Source: Telmatospirillum sp. J64-1
GTDB lineage: Bacteria; Pseudomonadota; Alphaproteobacteria; Rhodospirillales; Magnetospirillaceae
Length of the DNA stretch: 64,000 nt
Assembly: GCF_006980715.1 (NCBI RefSeq)
Contig: NZ_SBHN01000018.1
Span: forward strand, 1 to 64,000
Direction: 5' to 3'
Shown here: positions 30,673-39,979 of the stretch, one piece after another
How positions within the stretch are numbered: the first letter of the stretch is position 1
Layout: the number at the start of each line of letters is the position of its first letter
Notes under the pieces: model-generated
Told to the model about the DNA's origin: nothing
The model's database searches: none
What the model saw: only the letters and a program-made list of their open reading frames with translations
Program-made: the position numbers and the translations under genes

Positions 30673-31728
30673 TCAACCCCGGCGGGGCAGAAGGACGGTG
30701 TAATCCAGGTCCAGCACCACCGCCTTGTCGTATTCCCCGGCCGCATCCTTCAGCGGGTGATCGGCGCAGGGGCGGTCCTTGGTGGCGACCAGTTGCAGGC
30801 GCAGGGCGCCCATGTCCCTGCGGCCGGGAATCTCGATCTTCTCCACCACCTTGGTCCAGGCATGGATGGTGTCGCCGGCGAAGGACGGATTGACGTGGCG
30901 GCCGCCGTTGATGGCAAGGATCTTGAAGGCATTGCCCAGGCCGTTGAAGGACAGGGCGCGGGCGAGGCTGATGATGTGGCCGCCATAGACCAGGCGGCGG
31001 CCGAAGCGGCCCTGCCCCTCGGTGTATTGGTTGAAATGGACCTTGGCGGTGTTCTGGTAGAGGCGCGTCGCCATCATGTGCTCGGCTTCCTCGATGGTCA
31101 TGCCGTCCACATGGTCGATGGCCTCGCCCTCCTGGTAATCGTCCCAGAAATGGGGCGAACCCGCCAGTTCGGCGTCATAGCCCTCCAGCGTCAGCCCGGC
31201 GGGGATCTCCAGCCGCCCGGCCGGGACGGCCTTGGGCAAATCGGGGATGACGGCCTCGGGGGCCGGGGCGCTTTCGTCACGCTTGCGCACCATCACCCAG
31301 CGCGCATAGTCCAGCACCGTCTCACCCCGCTGGTTGGTGCCGGTCGAGCGGACATAGACCACGCCGGTCTTGCCGTTGGAATTTTCCTTCAGGCCGATGA
31401 CCTTGGACACCGAGCGCAGGGTATCGCCGGGATAGACCGGCGCGCCGAAGCGGCAATCGGCATAGCCGAGATTGGCCACGGCATTCAGCGACACATCCGG
31501 CACGGTCTTGCCGAAGACGATGTGGAAGGCCAGCAGGTCGTCCACCGGCGCCCTCCCCAGCCCCAGCGAGCGGGCGAATTCGTCGGAGGAGGAGAAGGCG
31601 AAACGGCTGCCGTAAAGGGCGGTATAGAGCGCCACGTCGCCCGTCGTCACGGTGCGCGGCGTGGCATGGCGGATTTCCTGGCCGAGTCGGAAATCCTCGA
31701 AGAAATTCCCGGAATTGGTCTTGGTCAT
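30673..31728 (-). CDS. mch: mesaconyl-CoA hydratase (MaoC-type)
   Basis: The 351-residue protein has two hot-dog domains of the MaoC dehydratase type, as in mesaconyl-CoA hydratase of Rhodobacter sphaeroides (343 residues), which makes beta-methylmalyl-CoA in the ethylmalonyl-CoA pathway. Seen are the N-terminal NFFEDFRLGQEIRH, AFHIVFGKTVPDVSLNA, and RLVYGGHIISLARALSFNGL. It lies between sdhCDAB and a malyl-CoA thioesterase-like gene, the same grouping as in R. sphaeroides. Confidence 0.88.
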   Translation of the reverse strand: MTKTNSGNFFEDFRLGQEIRHATPRTVTTGDVALYTALYGSRFAFSSSDEFARSLGLGRAPVDDLLAFHIVFGKTVPDVSLNAVANLGYADCRFGAPVYPGDTLRSVSKVIGLKENSNGKTGVVYVRSTGTNQRGETVLDYARWVMVRKRDESAPAPEAVIPDLPKAVPAGRLEIPAGLTLEGYDAELAGSPHFWDDYQEGEAIDHVDGMTIEEAEHMMATRLYQNTAKVHFNQYTEGQGRFGRRLVYGGHIISLARALSFNGLGNAFKILAINGGRHVNPSFAGDTIHAWTKVVEKIEIPGRRDMGALRLQLVATKDRPCADHPLKDAAGEYDKAVVLDLDYTVLLPRRG

Positions 31729-31786
31729 GAGCGACGTCCTTGGGGAATGGAAACCAAGGCAGGAAGGGAAGGAAAGCGGCGCGCTT

Positions 31787-31898
31787 GCCCATCCTTCGAG
31801 ACGCCCCTCCGGGGCTCCTCAGGATGAGGTCTGACGCCGCTGAAATAGCCTCATCCTGAGGAGGCTGCAAAGCAGCCGTCTCGAAGGATGGGCGGGCC
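31787..31898. repeat. inverted pair of palindromic intergenic repeats
   Basis: Both units carry outer arms ATCCT/AGGAT, but with different inner stems (GCCCC/GGGGC and GGCTGC/GCAGCC). The pair fills the gap between mch and the lyase-family gene. Confidence 0.82.
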
Positions 31899-31924
31899 AC
31901 AGCCCCCTCCCCGCAATCCTGCAA

Positions 31925-32815
31925 TCAAGCCGAGGCCAGATCCTTGCGCATGTCCTCGATCTGCTCGGCCAGGGCCACCAGGCGGCGGGCATTCTCGACA
32001 TGCAGGTTCTCGATCAGCTTGCCGTCCACCACGACCACGCCCTGGCCTTGGGCTCTGGCCTCGGCATGGGCGGCGATGATCCTGCGCGACCATTCGATCT
32101 CCTTCTCGCTGGGTGAGAAGACCTCGTTGGCCTTGTCGATGGTCTTGGGATGGATCAGGGTCTTGCCGTCGAAGCCCAGTTCCAGGCCCTGGCGGCAGGA
32201 ATATTCGAAGCCTTCGTCATCCGACAGGTCCAGATGCACGCCGTCGATGGCCGCCAGCCCATGGGCCCGGGCGGCCAGCAGGCACATCCCCAGGCTGGTG
32301 ATCATCGGCAGGCGGTCGCGCGTATGCGCGCAATGCAATTCCTTGGCAAGGTCCGAGGTGCCCATGACGAAGCCACCCATGCGCGGCGAGGCCAGGGCGA
32401 TTTCCTCGGCCCGCAGGATGCCGCGCGGCGTTTCCATCATTGCCCAGATGGCCATGTCGCCCGGCGCTCCGGCGGCATCCAGGATGGCCTCGGCCTGGCG
32501 GATCATGTCGGCGCTCTCGACCTTGGGCAGCAGCAGGCCATGGGCGCCCGAAGTGGCGGCGGCCACGATGTCGTCATAGCCCCAGGGCGTGCCGAGGCCG
32601 TTGACCCGCACCAGGATCTCGCGGCGGCCATAGCCGCCCCCGGCCAGCGCCTCGCGGACCTGGCGGCGGGCTTCGGGCTTGGAGTCCGGAGCGACGGCAT
32701 CTTCCAGGTCGAAGATCAGGCCGTCGGCGGCCAGGGTCTTGGCTTTCTCCAGGGCGCGGGGGTTCGAGCCGGGCATATAGAGGACGCTGCGGCGGGGTCG
32801 CGCGATATTCGCCAT
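31925..32815 (-). CDS. mcl2: CitE-family protein, probable (3S)-malyl-CoA thioesterase
   Basis: The 296-residue protein has the HpcH/CitE barrel with RSVLYMPGSNPRALEKA at the N-terminus, the acidic metal ligand region IFDLEDAVAP near residue 37, and MMETPRGI near residue 125. The N-terminus fits Mcl2 (malyl-CoA thioesterase) better than malyl-CoA lyase Mcl1. Its place next to mesaconyl-CoA hydratase supports the ethylmalonyl-CoA pathway. A lyase activity cannot be excluded. Confidence 0.7.
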   Translation of the reverse strand: MANIARPRRSVLYMPGSNPRALEKAKTLAADGLIFDLEDAVAPDSKPEARRQVREALAGGGYGRREILVRVNGLGTPWGYDDIVAAATSGAHGLLLPKVESADMIRQAEAILDAAGAPGDMAIWAMMETPRGILRAEEIALASPRMGGFVMGTSDLAKELHCAHTRDRLPMITSLGMCLLAARAHGLAAIDGVHLDLSDDEGFEYSCRQGLELGFDGKTLIHPKTIDKANEVFSPSEKEIEWSRRIIAAHAEARAQGQGVVVVDGKLIENLHVENARRLVALAEQIEDMRKDLASA

Positions 32816-32879
32816 CTTGGACTTCCCTTGCTAAATCAGAAGCTGCGGGACAGTAACAGCCCGAAGGCCCTCCTGGCAA

Positions 32880-32892
32880 GTTGCAGCGCAAC
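32880..32892. promoter_or_regulatory. small palindrome upstream of the malyl-CoA thioesterase gene
   Basis: GTTGCAGCGCAAC is a 13-bp palindrome with 3-nt centre, 65 nt before the start codon and within the 292-nt gene-free space shared with the divergent LysE gene. A TTGC/GCAA core is reminiscent of short-chain acyl-CoA regulator sites, but no regulator can be named. Confidence 0.3.
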
Positions 32893-33107
32893 ATTCAGAA
32901 AGGATAGCCGCGTCATAAGGGAATTTTCTTACCACTTGGGATAGGCCAAACGAGGGAAGAAAGAACCCCGATACGCCGCCGCCTCACCTGCCCCCCCGGC
33001 ATCCTTCGGAATTAATGCAGGAGAGGCGCAGAATGAGATTAACCTGCCGCCGAATCGCGATTAAAAAAACAACCTGTCATTTCCTGTTCCGGACTCATTC
33101 CCCGTCC

Positions 33108-33722
33108 ATGGGCTTTCTAACGCTTCCGACCGGCATGCTGATCGGTCTCGCCATAGCCGCTCCCGTCGGGCCGGTAGGAATTCTGTGCATCCGCCGCGCC
33201 TTGGCGGATGGCCGCTTCGCCGCCTTCGTCGCCGGACTGGGGGCGGCCGTGGCCGATACCTTCTATGGCGCCGTCGCCGCCTTCGGCCTGAGCTTCATCT
33301 CCGACTGGCTGATGGAATGGGAACGCTCCCTGTGCCTGGTCGGCGGGCTCTTCCTGCTGGGCCTGGGCGTGCGCACATGGTTCACCCCCTGCGCCCTGTC
33401 CGACACCCCTCTTTCGGGCGCCGGTCTGGTCAAGGATTTCTTCGCCACGCTGGTCATCACCCTGACCAATCCCGGCACCATCCTGGCCTTCCTCGGGATC
33501 TTCGCCGCTCTGGGCGGGGTGGGCGTGAGCGGACCGGGCGAAGCCTGGCTGCTGGTCCTGGGCGTATTCCTGGGCTCGACCCTGTGGTGGATGGCCCTCA
33601 GCTTCAGCGTCACCGCCCTGCGCAACCGCTTCTCCGAACGCTGGCTAACCAAGCTGAACCATTATTCCGCCCTGGGCCTGGGCTTGTTCGGCCTTGTCCT
33701 GCTGGTCAGCCTGCTCTTTTAA
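33108..33722 (+). CDS. LysE/RhtB-family exporter
   Basis: The 204-residue membrane protein has about six helices and the LysE signature GLAIAAPVGPVGILCIRRAL near residue 12, followed by GLGAAVADTFYG. The family exports amino acids or related solutes; the substrate cannot be told. The ATG at 33108 puts the signature at the proper distance from the N-terminus; an upstream frame adds basic non-family residues. Confidence 0.83.
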   Translation: MGFLTLPTGMLIGLAIAAPVGPVGILCIRRALADGRFAAFVAGLGAAVADTFYGAVAAFGLSFISDWLMEWERSLCLVGGLFLLGLGVRTWFTPCALSDTPLSGAGLVKDFFATLVITLTNPGTILAFLGIFAALGGVGVSGPGEAWLLVLGVFLGSTLWWMALSFSVTALRNRFSERWLTKLNHYSALGLGLFGLVLLVSLLF

Positions 33723-33786
33723 AGTTGTATCTCAACAGCCTCTTTTGGCAGTTTAGCGGAGCGAACAACGGAGGGGGAGTGCGGCC

Positions 33787-34179
33787 ATGCGTTACGAAGA
33801 GATCACCGAAGAATCCCTGTGCACCATGGTGGACCGCTTCTACGAGAAGGTCCGCGCCGACAGCGTGCTCGGCCCCATCTTCAACGAGCGGATCACGGAT
33901 TGGGGGCCGCATCTGAGCACCATGTACGATTTCTGGCATTCGGTGATCCTGGCGCGCGGGCGCTACAAGGGCAGCGTCATGAGCGCCCATATCCAGATCC
34001 CCCAGATCAGCCCCGACAACATCACCCGCTGGCTCGCCCTGTTCCGCGAGACGACGGAAGAATTGTTCATCGATTCCCTGGCCTGGGACATCCAGGCGGT
34101 GGCCGAACGCATCGCCAAGAATATCGAACTGGGCCATGCCTTCTATCAGTCGCGCCTGAAGGAAATGGCGCAGGGATAG
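33787..34179 (+). CDS. group III truncated hemoglobin
   Basis: The 130-residue protein fits group III truncated hemoglobins: VDRFYEKVRADSVLGPIF at helix A-B, the HLSTMYDFWHSVIL segment with the distal-side aromatic and Trp residues, and a proximal His expected in the SAHIQIP region near residue 74. Such proteins are linked to microaerobic life and reactive nitrogen or oxygen. A GGAGGGGGAG ribosome site precedes it. It is 64 nt after the LysE gene. Confidence 0.85.
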   Translation: MRYEEITEESLCTMVDRFYEKVRADSVLGPIFNERITDWGPHLSTMYDFWHSVILARGRYKGSVMSAHIQIPQISPDNITRWLALFRETTEELFIDSLAWDIQAVAERIAKNIELGHAFYQSRLKEMAQG

Positions 34180-34280
34180 CGATGCCTGCTGGTGCCGTGC
34201 CCCCTCTAAAGCCCATTCTGTTTCCTGCGGCGGAAAGCGGAAATTAATGGGGAAGCGGCACAAGAAGGAAAGAGAGCAGA

Positions 34281-35267
34281 ATGGGACGCTGGCCAGGAAT
34301 CGCGGCAGCACTCGCTTTCGGAATACTCTCTGCGGCGGCGGGAGCAGAATCCTTGTCCCGGGGAAAAGACATCGCCGAAGCCTTTCTTGCCGGCGAAACC
34401 GATGCGGTTTGGGCCGAGATGTCACCCGAGATGAAGAGCGCCCTTGGCACGGCCGACGCCCTTGCGGCCGTCCAGGCGGACATGCGCCGCGACTTTGGCT
34501 CCGAAAGCGAAGTCCTATCGGAACGGATGCTCCGCGATGGCCCCTACGACGTCTACGAGCGCACCGCGCGCTGGACGGGGTCTGCCACGCCGCTCCAGAT
34601 TACCGTAGCGCTCGATCCCGACGGACAGGTCGCAGGCCTTTGGGTGCGGCCGCAGCCAAAGACCGCAGATAGCCCCTATCTCGACTATGAGACCAAGACC
34701 GCGCTTCGCCTGCCATTTGACGGCGCATGGTATGTCTACTGGGGCGGACGCAGGGTCGAGGACAATCATCACGCTATCGATGCCGGCCAGCGATTCGCCC
34801 TCGACCTTCTGGTCATGCAGCACGGTCAAAGCCATTCGGGCGATCCGGCGATACTGGAAAACTACTATTGCTGGGACCGGCCGATCCTCGCCCCCGCAGA
34901 AGGCGTCATCGTGCGAGCGGTCGGCCATCTGCCGGACCAGCCGATCGGCAAGAGCGATCCCTCGAATCCGGCCGGAAACCATGTCGTTATCGATTTCGGC
35001 AACGGGGAATACGGTTTCCTCGCTCATCTGCGACAGGGAAGCGTGACGGTGGCGGAAGGAGACCAGGTCACCACAGGCACGGAAGTCGGACGCTGCGGTA
35101 ACAGCGGCAATACCTCCGAACCACATCTGCACTTCCACCTTCAGACGAGCCCCAGCCTCGGCCATGGCGAAGGACTGCCCGCCCAGTTCTTGTCCTATCT
35201 CGCCGATGGCGAAGCGATCGAAAACGGCGAGCCGACAAGAGGCCAGACCGTCCAGCCGATCAAATGA
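34281..35267 (+). CDS. secreted M23-family peptidase with DUF3887-like N-terminal domain
   Basis: The 328-residue protein has a signal peptide (cleavage near AAAGAES), a DUF3887-like domain at about residues 25-120, and a LytM/M23 peptidase domain with metal ligands in NHHAIDAGQRFALDL and PHLHFHLQTS. M23 enzymes cleave peptidoglycan peptides or related glycines. Codon use (more TCG, GCA and CGA) looks less biased than neighbours, so recent transfer is possible. A bidirectional terminator follows at 35319. Confidence 0.85.
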   Translation: MGRWPGIAAALAFGILSAAAGAESLSRGKDIAEAFLAGETDAVWAEMSPEMKSALGTADALAAVQADMRRDFGSESEVLSERMLRDGPYDVYERTARWTGSATPLQITVALDPDGQVAGLWVRPQPKTADSPYLDYETKTALRLPFDGAWYVYWGGRRVEDNHHAIDAGQRFALDLLVMQHGQSHSGDPAILENYYCWDRPILAPAEGVIVRAVGHLPDQPIGKSDPSNPAGNHVVIDFGNGEYGFLAHLRQGSVTVAEGDQVTTGTEVGRCGNSGNTSEPHLHFHLQTSPSLGHGEGLPAQFLSYLADGEAIENGEPTRGQTVQPIK

Positions 35268-35318
35268 CGCGGACCAGCATGCCGGGAAGAAGAGGATTCA
35301 TGTCAGCAGCGCAAACAT

Positions 35319-35347
35319 AAAGGCCCGCGCTTTCGCACGGGCCTTTT
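35319..35347. terminator. bidirectional terminator between the M23 and asd genes
   Basis: AAAGGCCCG (35319-35327) pairs with CGGGCCTTT (35338-35346) around a 10-nt loop and TTTT follows on the plus side. The two genes converge here. Confidence 0.75.
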
Positions 35348-35372
35348 GCCTGCCTGAAACAGGAAGAAGCGC

Positions 35373-36389
35373 TTACTTCTTCAGATACTTCTCGGCCAGC
35401 ACCTCGGCGATCTGCACGGTGTTCAGGGCCGCGCCCTTGCGCAGGTTGTCGGCCACGCACCACAGGCTCAGCGTGTTGGGCTGGGTCGGGTCCTTGCGAA
35501 TGCGGCTGACGAAGACGTTGTCCTCGCCGACGCATTCCTGCGGCGTGACATAACCGCCATCGGCGCGATGGTCGACGACCGACACGCCCGGCGCGCGGCG
35601 CAGGGCTTCCCGCGCATCGTCCTCCGAGATCGGGTTCTCGAACTCGATATTGATGGCCTCGGCATGGCCGATGAAGACCGGCACGCGCACGGCGGTGGCG
35701 TGGACGGCGATATCCGGATCGAGGATCTTGCGGGTCTCGACGGCCATCTTCCACTCTTCCTTGGTCGAGCCGTCATCCATGAAGACGTCGATATGCGGAA
35801 TGCAGTTGAAGGCGATCTGCTTGGTGAAGCGTTCCGGCCGGACCGGGTCGTTCACATAGATGGCGCGGGTCTGGTTGAACAGCTCGTCCATGGCTTCCTT
35901 GCCGGCGCCCGAGACGGACTGGTAGGTCGAGACCACGACTCGCTTGATCTTGGCCAGGCGGTGCAGCGGCTTCAGCGCCACCACCATCTGGATGGTCGAG
36001 CAATTAGGGTTGGCGATGATGCCCGACTTGGTGTAGCCGGCGATGGCTTCCGGGTTCACTTCCGGCACCACCAGCGGCACGTTGGGCTCCATGCGGAAAT
36101 GCGAGGTGTTGTCGATGACCACGCAACCGGCCGCGGCGGCGCGGGGGCTGTGGACGGCGGAAACCTTGGCACCCGGCGAAGACAGCGCGATATCGACGCC
36201 CTTGAAGTCGAAGGTGGCGAGGTCGCGGACCTTGAGCACCTTGTCGCCGAAGGACACTTCGCGGCCGGCGGAACGCTCGGACGCCAGCGGAATCACCTCA
36301 TCGACGGGAAAATCGCGCTCATACAGCGTTTCCATCATCTCGCGGCCCACATTGCCCGTGGCGCCGATGACTGCAACCTTGTAACCCAT
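35373..36389 (-). CDS. asd: aspartate-semialdehyde dehydrogenase
   Basis: The 338-residue NADPH enzyme reduces aspartyl phosphate to the semialdehyde that leads to Lys, Met, Thr and Ile. Seen are the N-terminal VIGATGNVGREMMETL, the catalytic Cys in NPNCSTIQMVVAL near residue 130, and the catalytic His region in PVFIGHAEA. It is preceded by a Thr-rich leader peptide and terminator (36437-36604), which suggests control by attenuation. Confidence 0.95.
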   Translation of the reverse strand: MGYKVAVIGATGNVGREMMETLYERDFPVDEVIPLASERSAGREVSFGDKVLKVRDLATFDFKGVDIALSSPGAKVSAVHSPRAAAAGCVVIDNTSHFRMEPNVPLVVPEVNPEAIAGYTKSGIIANPNCSTIQMVVALKPLHRLAKIKRVVVSTYQSVSGAGKEAMDELFNQTRAIYVNDPVRPERFTKQIAFNCIPHIDVFMDDGSTKEEWKMAVETRKILDPDIAVHATAVRVPVFIGHAEAINIEFENPISEDDAREALRRAPGVSVVDHRADGGYVTPQECVGEDNVFVSRIRKDPTQPNTLSLWCVADNLRKGAALNTVQIAEVLAEKYLKK

Positions 36390-36436
36390 GTTTACTCCTC
36401 TCTGGCCTCTCTCGGGCCCTAACCGCGTGCCGCCTC

Positions 36437-36478
36437 ATACGAAAAGGCCCGCAGTCGCGTCTGCGGGCCTTTTCGTAT
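36437..36478 (-). terminator. attenuator hairpin upstream of asd
   Basis: An 18-bp perfect stem (36461-36478 with 36437-36454 on the minus strand) closes a 6-nt loop and ends in TTTTCGTAT. The leader segment at 36493-36499 (minus strand GCGGGCC) can pair with the 5' arm (GGCCCGC at 36469-36463) instead, forming an antiterminator. It sits between the leader-peptide stop and the asd start codon. Confidence 0.8.
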
Positions 36479-36499
36479 AGTCGTGACGAACCGGCCCGC

Positions 36500-36604
36500 T
36501 CAAGCGGTGGTGGTGGTGCCGGTTTTGGTGGTGCGAACGGAAAAAGCCGCGCCCTTGGGGGTCGCGGTGGTCAGAACATCAATGCGGACTGCGCAAGCGG
36601 TCAT
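36500..36604 (-). CDS. threonine-rich leader peptide of the asd attenuator
   Basis: The 34-residue ORF begins MTACAVRIDVL and ends RTTKTGTTTTA. Eleven residues are Thr, seven of them in the last ten codons, mostly ACC. A good ribosome site (GGAGAAGG) precedes the ATG. The stop is followed by 21 nt and then the terminator stem. The Thr codons ACC GGC (36523-36518) can pair with GCCGGT (36495-36490), giving the alternating 1:2, 2:3 and 3:4 pairings of a classical leader. The peptide is likely a regulatory leader, not a functional protein. Confidence 0.72.
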   Translation of the reverse strand: MTACAVRIDVLTTATPKGAAFSVRTTKTGTTTTA

Positions 36605-36627
36605 TCTGCCTTCTCCGTGGAGGCGAA

Positions 36628-36656
36628 GTGTTACAATAACGCGCCGAAAAAGGCAA
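36628..36656 (-). promoter_or_regulatory. candidate promoter of the asd leader
   Basis: On the minus strand TTGCCT (36656-36651) and TAACAC (36633-36628) are separated by 17 nt, about 24 nt before the leader ATG. Fit to consensus is partial. Confidence 0.35.
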
Positions 36657-36682
36657 GGGGAAAGGCCCGAAAGCCCTTCCCC
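36646..36682 (-). terminator. probable terminator after leuB
   Basis: GGGGAAAGG (36657-36665) pairs with CCTTCCCC (36675-36682) with one bulge, and on the minus strand a T-rich tract (TTGCCTTTTT) follows. It lies just past the leuB stop. Confidence 0.6.
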
Positions 36683-36693
36683 GCATTAAAAAA

Positions 36694-37797
36694 TCAGACC
36701 AGCTTGTCCAGTTCGCGGACCACGGCTTCGCCCATGACGGTGGTCGAAACCTTGGCCTTGCCCGGCTGCATGATGTCGCCGGTGCGCAGGCCGCCGTTGA
36801 GAACGTTCTCGACGGCCTTTTCCACCAGATCGGCATCCTGGTCCAGGTTGAAGGAATAGCGCAGCATCATAGCGAAGCTGAGGATCGTCGCCAGCGGGTT
36901 GGCGAGGTCCTTGCCGGCGATGTCCGGGGCCGAGCCGTGGACCGGCTCGTACATGGCACGGCGCTTGCCCTTGTCGTCGGCAGCCCCCAGCGAGGCCGAG
37001 GGCAGCATGCCCAGCGAGCCGGTCAGCATGGCGGCGCAGTCGGACAGGATGTCGCCGAACATGTTGGTGGTCACCATCACGTCGAACTGCTTGGGATTGC
37101 GCACCAACTGCATCGAGGCGTTGTCCACATACATGTGGGACAGTTCCACGCCGGGATATTCCTTGTGGACCTTCTCGACCTCTTCACGCCACAGGATGGT
37201 CGATTCCAGCACATTGGCCTTGTCCACCGAGCAGACGCGCTTGTTGCGCTTCATGGCCAGGTCGAAGGCGACCTTGGCGATGCGCTGCACTTCCGGCGAG
37301 GTGTAGACCAGGGTGTTGTAGCCCTTGCGGGTGCCGTCGGGCAGCGTGTCGATGCCGCGCGGCTGGCCGAAATAGATGCCGCCGGTCAGTTCGCGGACGA
37401 TCATGATGTCGAGACCGGCCACGACTTCATGCTTCAGGGTCGAGGCATCGGCCAGGGCGTCGAAGACCACGGCGGGGCGCAGATTGGCGAACAGGCCCAT
37501 TTCCTTGCGCAGGCCGAGCAGGCCGCGCTCGGGCTTCACGTCGAAGGGCAGGTTGTCCCATTTCGGGCCGCCGACGGCACCCAGCAGCACCGCATCGGCT
37601 TCCATGGCCGCAGCCAGGGTCTCGTCGGTCAGGGGCACGCCATGGGCGTCGATGGAGGCGCCGCCGACCAGGCCGCTGGTCACGTCGAAATTGATGCCGC
37701 GCTTCTTCGCCATCCATTCGATGATGCGCATCACCTGCGCCATCACTTCGGGGCCGATACCGTCGCCGGGCAGGAACAGAAGCTTATTGGTAGCCAT
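36694..37797 (-). CDS. leuB: 3-isopropylmalate dehydrogenase
   Basis: The 367-residue enzyme oxidizes 3-isopropylmalate in leucine synthesis. Seen are the N-terminal [17 protein letters not shown], the [14 protein letters not shown]-type active-site loop near residue 135, and the cofactor segment [18 protein letters not shown]. It is downstream of leuC and leuD with a repeat pair in between. Confidence 0.95.
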   Translation of the reverse strand: MATNKLLFLPGDGIGPEVMAQVMRIIEWMAKKRGINFDVTSGLVGGASIDAHGVPLTDETLAAAMEADAVLLGAVGGPKWDNLPFDVKPERGLLGLRKEMGLFANLRPAVVFDALADASTLKHEVVAGLDIMIVRELTGGIYFGQPRGIDTLPDGTRKGYNTLVYTSPEVQRIAKVAFDLAMKRNKRVCSVDKANVLESTILWREEVEKVHKEYPGVELSHMYVDNASMQLVRNPKQFDVMVTTNMFGDILSDCAAMLTGSLGMLPSASLGAADDKGKRRAMYEPVHGSAPDIAGKDLANPLATILSFAMMLRYSFNLDQDADLVEKAVENVLNGGLRTGDIMQPGKAKVSTTVMGEAVVRELDKLV

Positions 37798-37827
37798 TTA
37801 CTTTACGATCCCCCTGAAAGTCCTTGG

Positions 37828-37940
37828 ACCGCCCCACTCTTCGAGACGCGCTTCGCGCGCCTGAAGGGGTGAGGCTATTCCGTCATTTATTTAATCCTCG
37901 TCCCGAGAAGGCCCCGAAGGGGCCGTCTCGAAGGACGGCC
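37828..37940. repeat. inverted pair of palindromic intergenic repeats
   Basis: The first unit is altered (CACTCTTCGAGACGCG with the far arm CTGAAGGGGTGAGG); the second has GTCCC/AGGAC with inner stem GGCCCC/GGGGCC. It separates leuD from leuB. Confidence 0.75.
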
Positions 37941-37946
37941 ACCCCA

Positions 37947-38558
37947 TCAGGCCGCAAGCCAGGGCTGAGACGTACGCAGGCGCGTTTCATACTCTTCGAT
38001 GGACGAAGCCTTCTGCAGCGTCAGGCCGATATCGTCCAGGCCGTTGAGCAGGCAATGCTTGCGGAACGGATCGACCTCGAAGGCAACCACGCCGCCGTCG
38101 GGACGGGTGATTTCCTGCTTTTCCAGGTCGATGGTCATGGTGGCGTTGGCGCCGTTCTCGGCATCCTTCATCAACTGGTCCACCACGTCCTGTGGCAGCT
38201 TGATGGGCAGGATGCCGTTCTTGAAGCAGTTGTTGTAGAAGATGTCGGCGAAGCTGGGCGCGATGACGCAGCGGATGCCGAAATCCAGGATCGCCCAGGG
38301 GGCATGTTCGCGCGACGAGCCGCAGCCGAAATTGTCGCCCGCCACCAGGATCTTGGCATTGCGATAGGCCGGCTTGTTCAGGACGAAATCGGGCACCTCG
38401 TTGCCCTTGTCGTCATAGCGCATCTCGTCGAACAGGTTCTTGCCCAGCCCCGTGCGCTTGATGGTCTTCAGGAACTGCTTGGGGATGATCATGTCGGTGT
38501 CGACATTGATGATCGGCAGCGGAGCAGCCACCCCGGTCAGCTTGTTGAACTTTTCCAT
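37947..38558 (-). CDS. leuD: isopropylmalate isomerase small subunit
   Basis: The 203-residue subunit pairs with LeuC. Seen are the N-terminal [15 protein letters not shown] and the substrate-site loop [17 protein letters not shown] near residue 70. Its start lies 17 nt after the leuC stop. Confidence 0.95.
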   Translation of the reverse strand: MEKFNKLTGVAAPLPIINVDTDMIIPKQFLKTIKRTGLGKNLFDEMRYDDKGNEVPDFVLNKPAYRNAKILVAGDNFGCGSSREHAPWAILDFGIRCVIAPSFADIFYNNCFKNGILPIKLPQDVVDQLMKDAENGANATMTIDLEKQEITRPDGGVVAFEVDPFRKHCLLNGLDDIGLTLQKASSIEEYETRLRTSQPWLAA

Positions 38559-38575
38559 GGTCGCAGTCCCTCGGT

Positions 38576-39979
38576 TCAGATCTTGCGCACGTCGGTCAGA
38601 TAACCGGTGATGGCGGCGGCGGCGGCCATGGCCGGGCTGACCAGATGGGTGCGGCCGCCACGGCCCTGACGGCCTTCGAAATTACGGTTCGAGGTCGACG
38701 CGCAACGCTCGCCGGGTTGCAGACGGTCGGCATTCATGGCCAGGCACATCGAGCAGCCGGGTTCGCGCCATTCGGCACCGGCCTCGCGGAAGACCTCGTC
38801 CAGGCCTTCGGCCTCGGCCTGTTCCTTGACCAGGCCCGAGCCCGGAACCACCAGCACGCGCATGCCCTCGGCGACCTTGCGGCCCTTCAGCACCTCGGCG
38901 GCGGCGCGCAGATCCTCGATGCGGCCATTGGTGCAGGAGCCGATGAAGACGGTGTCGACCTTGACGTCTTCCAGCTTCATCCCCGCCGTCAGGCCCATAT
39001 AGTCGAGGGCACGCTGCACGGCGCGGCGGCGGCCTTCATCGGCGATCTCGTCCGGGTTGGGCACGGTGCCGGTGATGGGCAGCACGTTCTCGGGGCTGGT
39101 GCCCCAGGTCACCTGCGGCACCAGCGAAGCGGCGTCGATCTCGATCTCGGCGTCGAACACGGCGCCTTCGTCGGTATGCAGGGTCTTCCAGTAGCTGACG
39201 GCGGCTTCCCAGGCGGCGCCCTTCGGCGCGCGCGGACGGCCCTTCAGATATTCGAAGGTGGTTTCGTCGGGCGCGATCAGACCGGCGCGGGCACCGGCTT
39301 CGATGGTCATGTTGCAGACCGTCATGCGGCCTTCCATCGACAGGCTGCGGATGGCTTCACCGGCATATTCGACGACATAGCCGGTGCCGCCGGCGGTGCC
39401 GATCTTGCCGATGATGGCCAGGGCGATGTCCTTGGCCGTGCAGCCCACCGGCAGCTTGCCCTTGACGGTGATGCGCATGTTCTTGGCCGGCTTCTGCACC
39501 AGGGTCTGGGTCGCCAGCACATGCTCGACCTCGGAGGTGCCGATGCCGAAGGCCAGGGCACCGAAGGCGCCATGGGTCGAGGTGTGGGAGTCACCGCAGA
39601 CGATGGTGGTGCCCGGCAGGGTGAAGCCCTGTTCGGGACCGACGATATGCACCACGCCCTGGCGGATGTCGTCCATCGCCAGATATTCGACGCCGAAATC
39701 GGCCGTGTTCTTCTCCAGCGTCTCGACCTGGACGCGGCTTTCCTCGTCGGCGATGCCGACGGAACGGTCGGTGGTCGGTACGTTATGGTCGGCGACAGCC
39801 AGGGTCAGCTCGGGCCGGCGGACCTTGCGGCCGGAAGAGCGCAGCCCTTCGAAGGCCTGCGGCGAGGTGACCTCGTGGATCAGGTGACGGTCGATATAGA
39901 TGAGGCAAGTGCCGTCATCTTGTACGTCAACCAAGTGACTGTCCCAGATCTTGTCGAACAGGGTGCGGGGCTTTGCCAT
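38576..39979 (-). CDS. leuC: isopropylmalate isomerase large subunit
   Basis: The 467-residue aconitase-family subunit holds a 4Fe-4S cluster with Cys ligands in [13 protein letters not shown] and [10 protein letters not shown]. The substrate segment [19 protein letters not shown] is near residue 130. It is the first of leuC-leuD-leuB on this strand. Confidence 0.95.
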   Translation of the reverse strand: MAKPRTLFDKIWDSHLVDVQDDGTCLIYIDRHLIHEVTSPQAFEGLRSSGRKVRRPELTLAVADHNVPTTDRSVGIADEESRVQVETLEKNTADFGVEYLAMDDIRQGVVHIVGPEQGFTLPGTTIVCGDSHTSTHGAFGALAFGIGTSEVEHVLATQTLVQKPAKNMRITVKGKLPVGCTAKDIALAIIGKIGTAGGTGYVVEYAGEAIRSLSMEGRMTVCNMTIEAGARAGLIAPDETTFEYLKGRPRAPKGAAWEAAVSYWKTLHTDEGAVFDAEIEIDAASLVPQVTWGTSPENVLPITGTVPNPDEIADEGRRRAVQRALDYMGLTAGMKLEDVKVDTVFIGSCTNGRIEDLRAAAEVLKGRKVAEGMRVLVVPGSGLVKEQAEAEGLDEVFREAGAEWREPGCSMCLAMNADRLQPGERCASTSNRNFEGRQGRGGRTHLVSPAMAAAAAITGYLTDVRKI

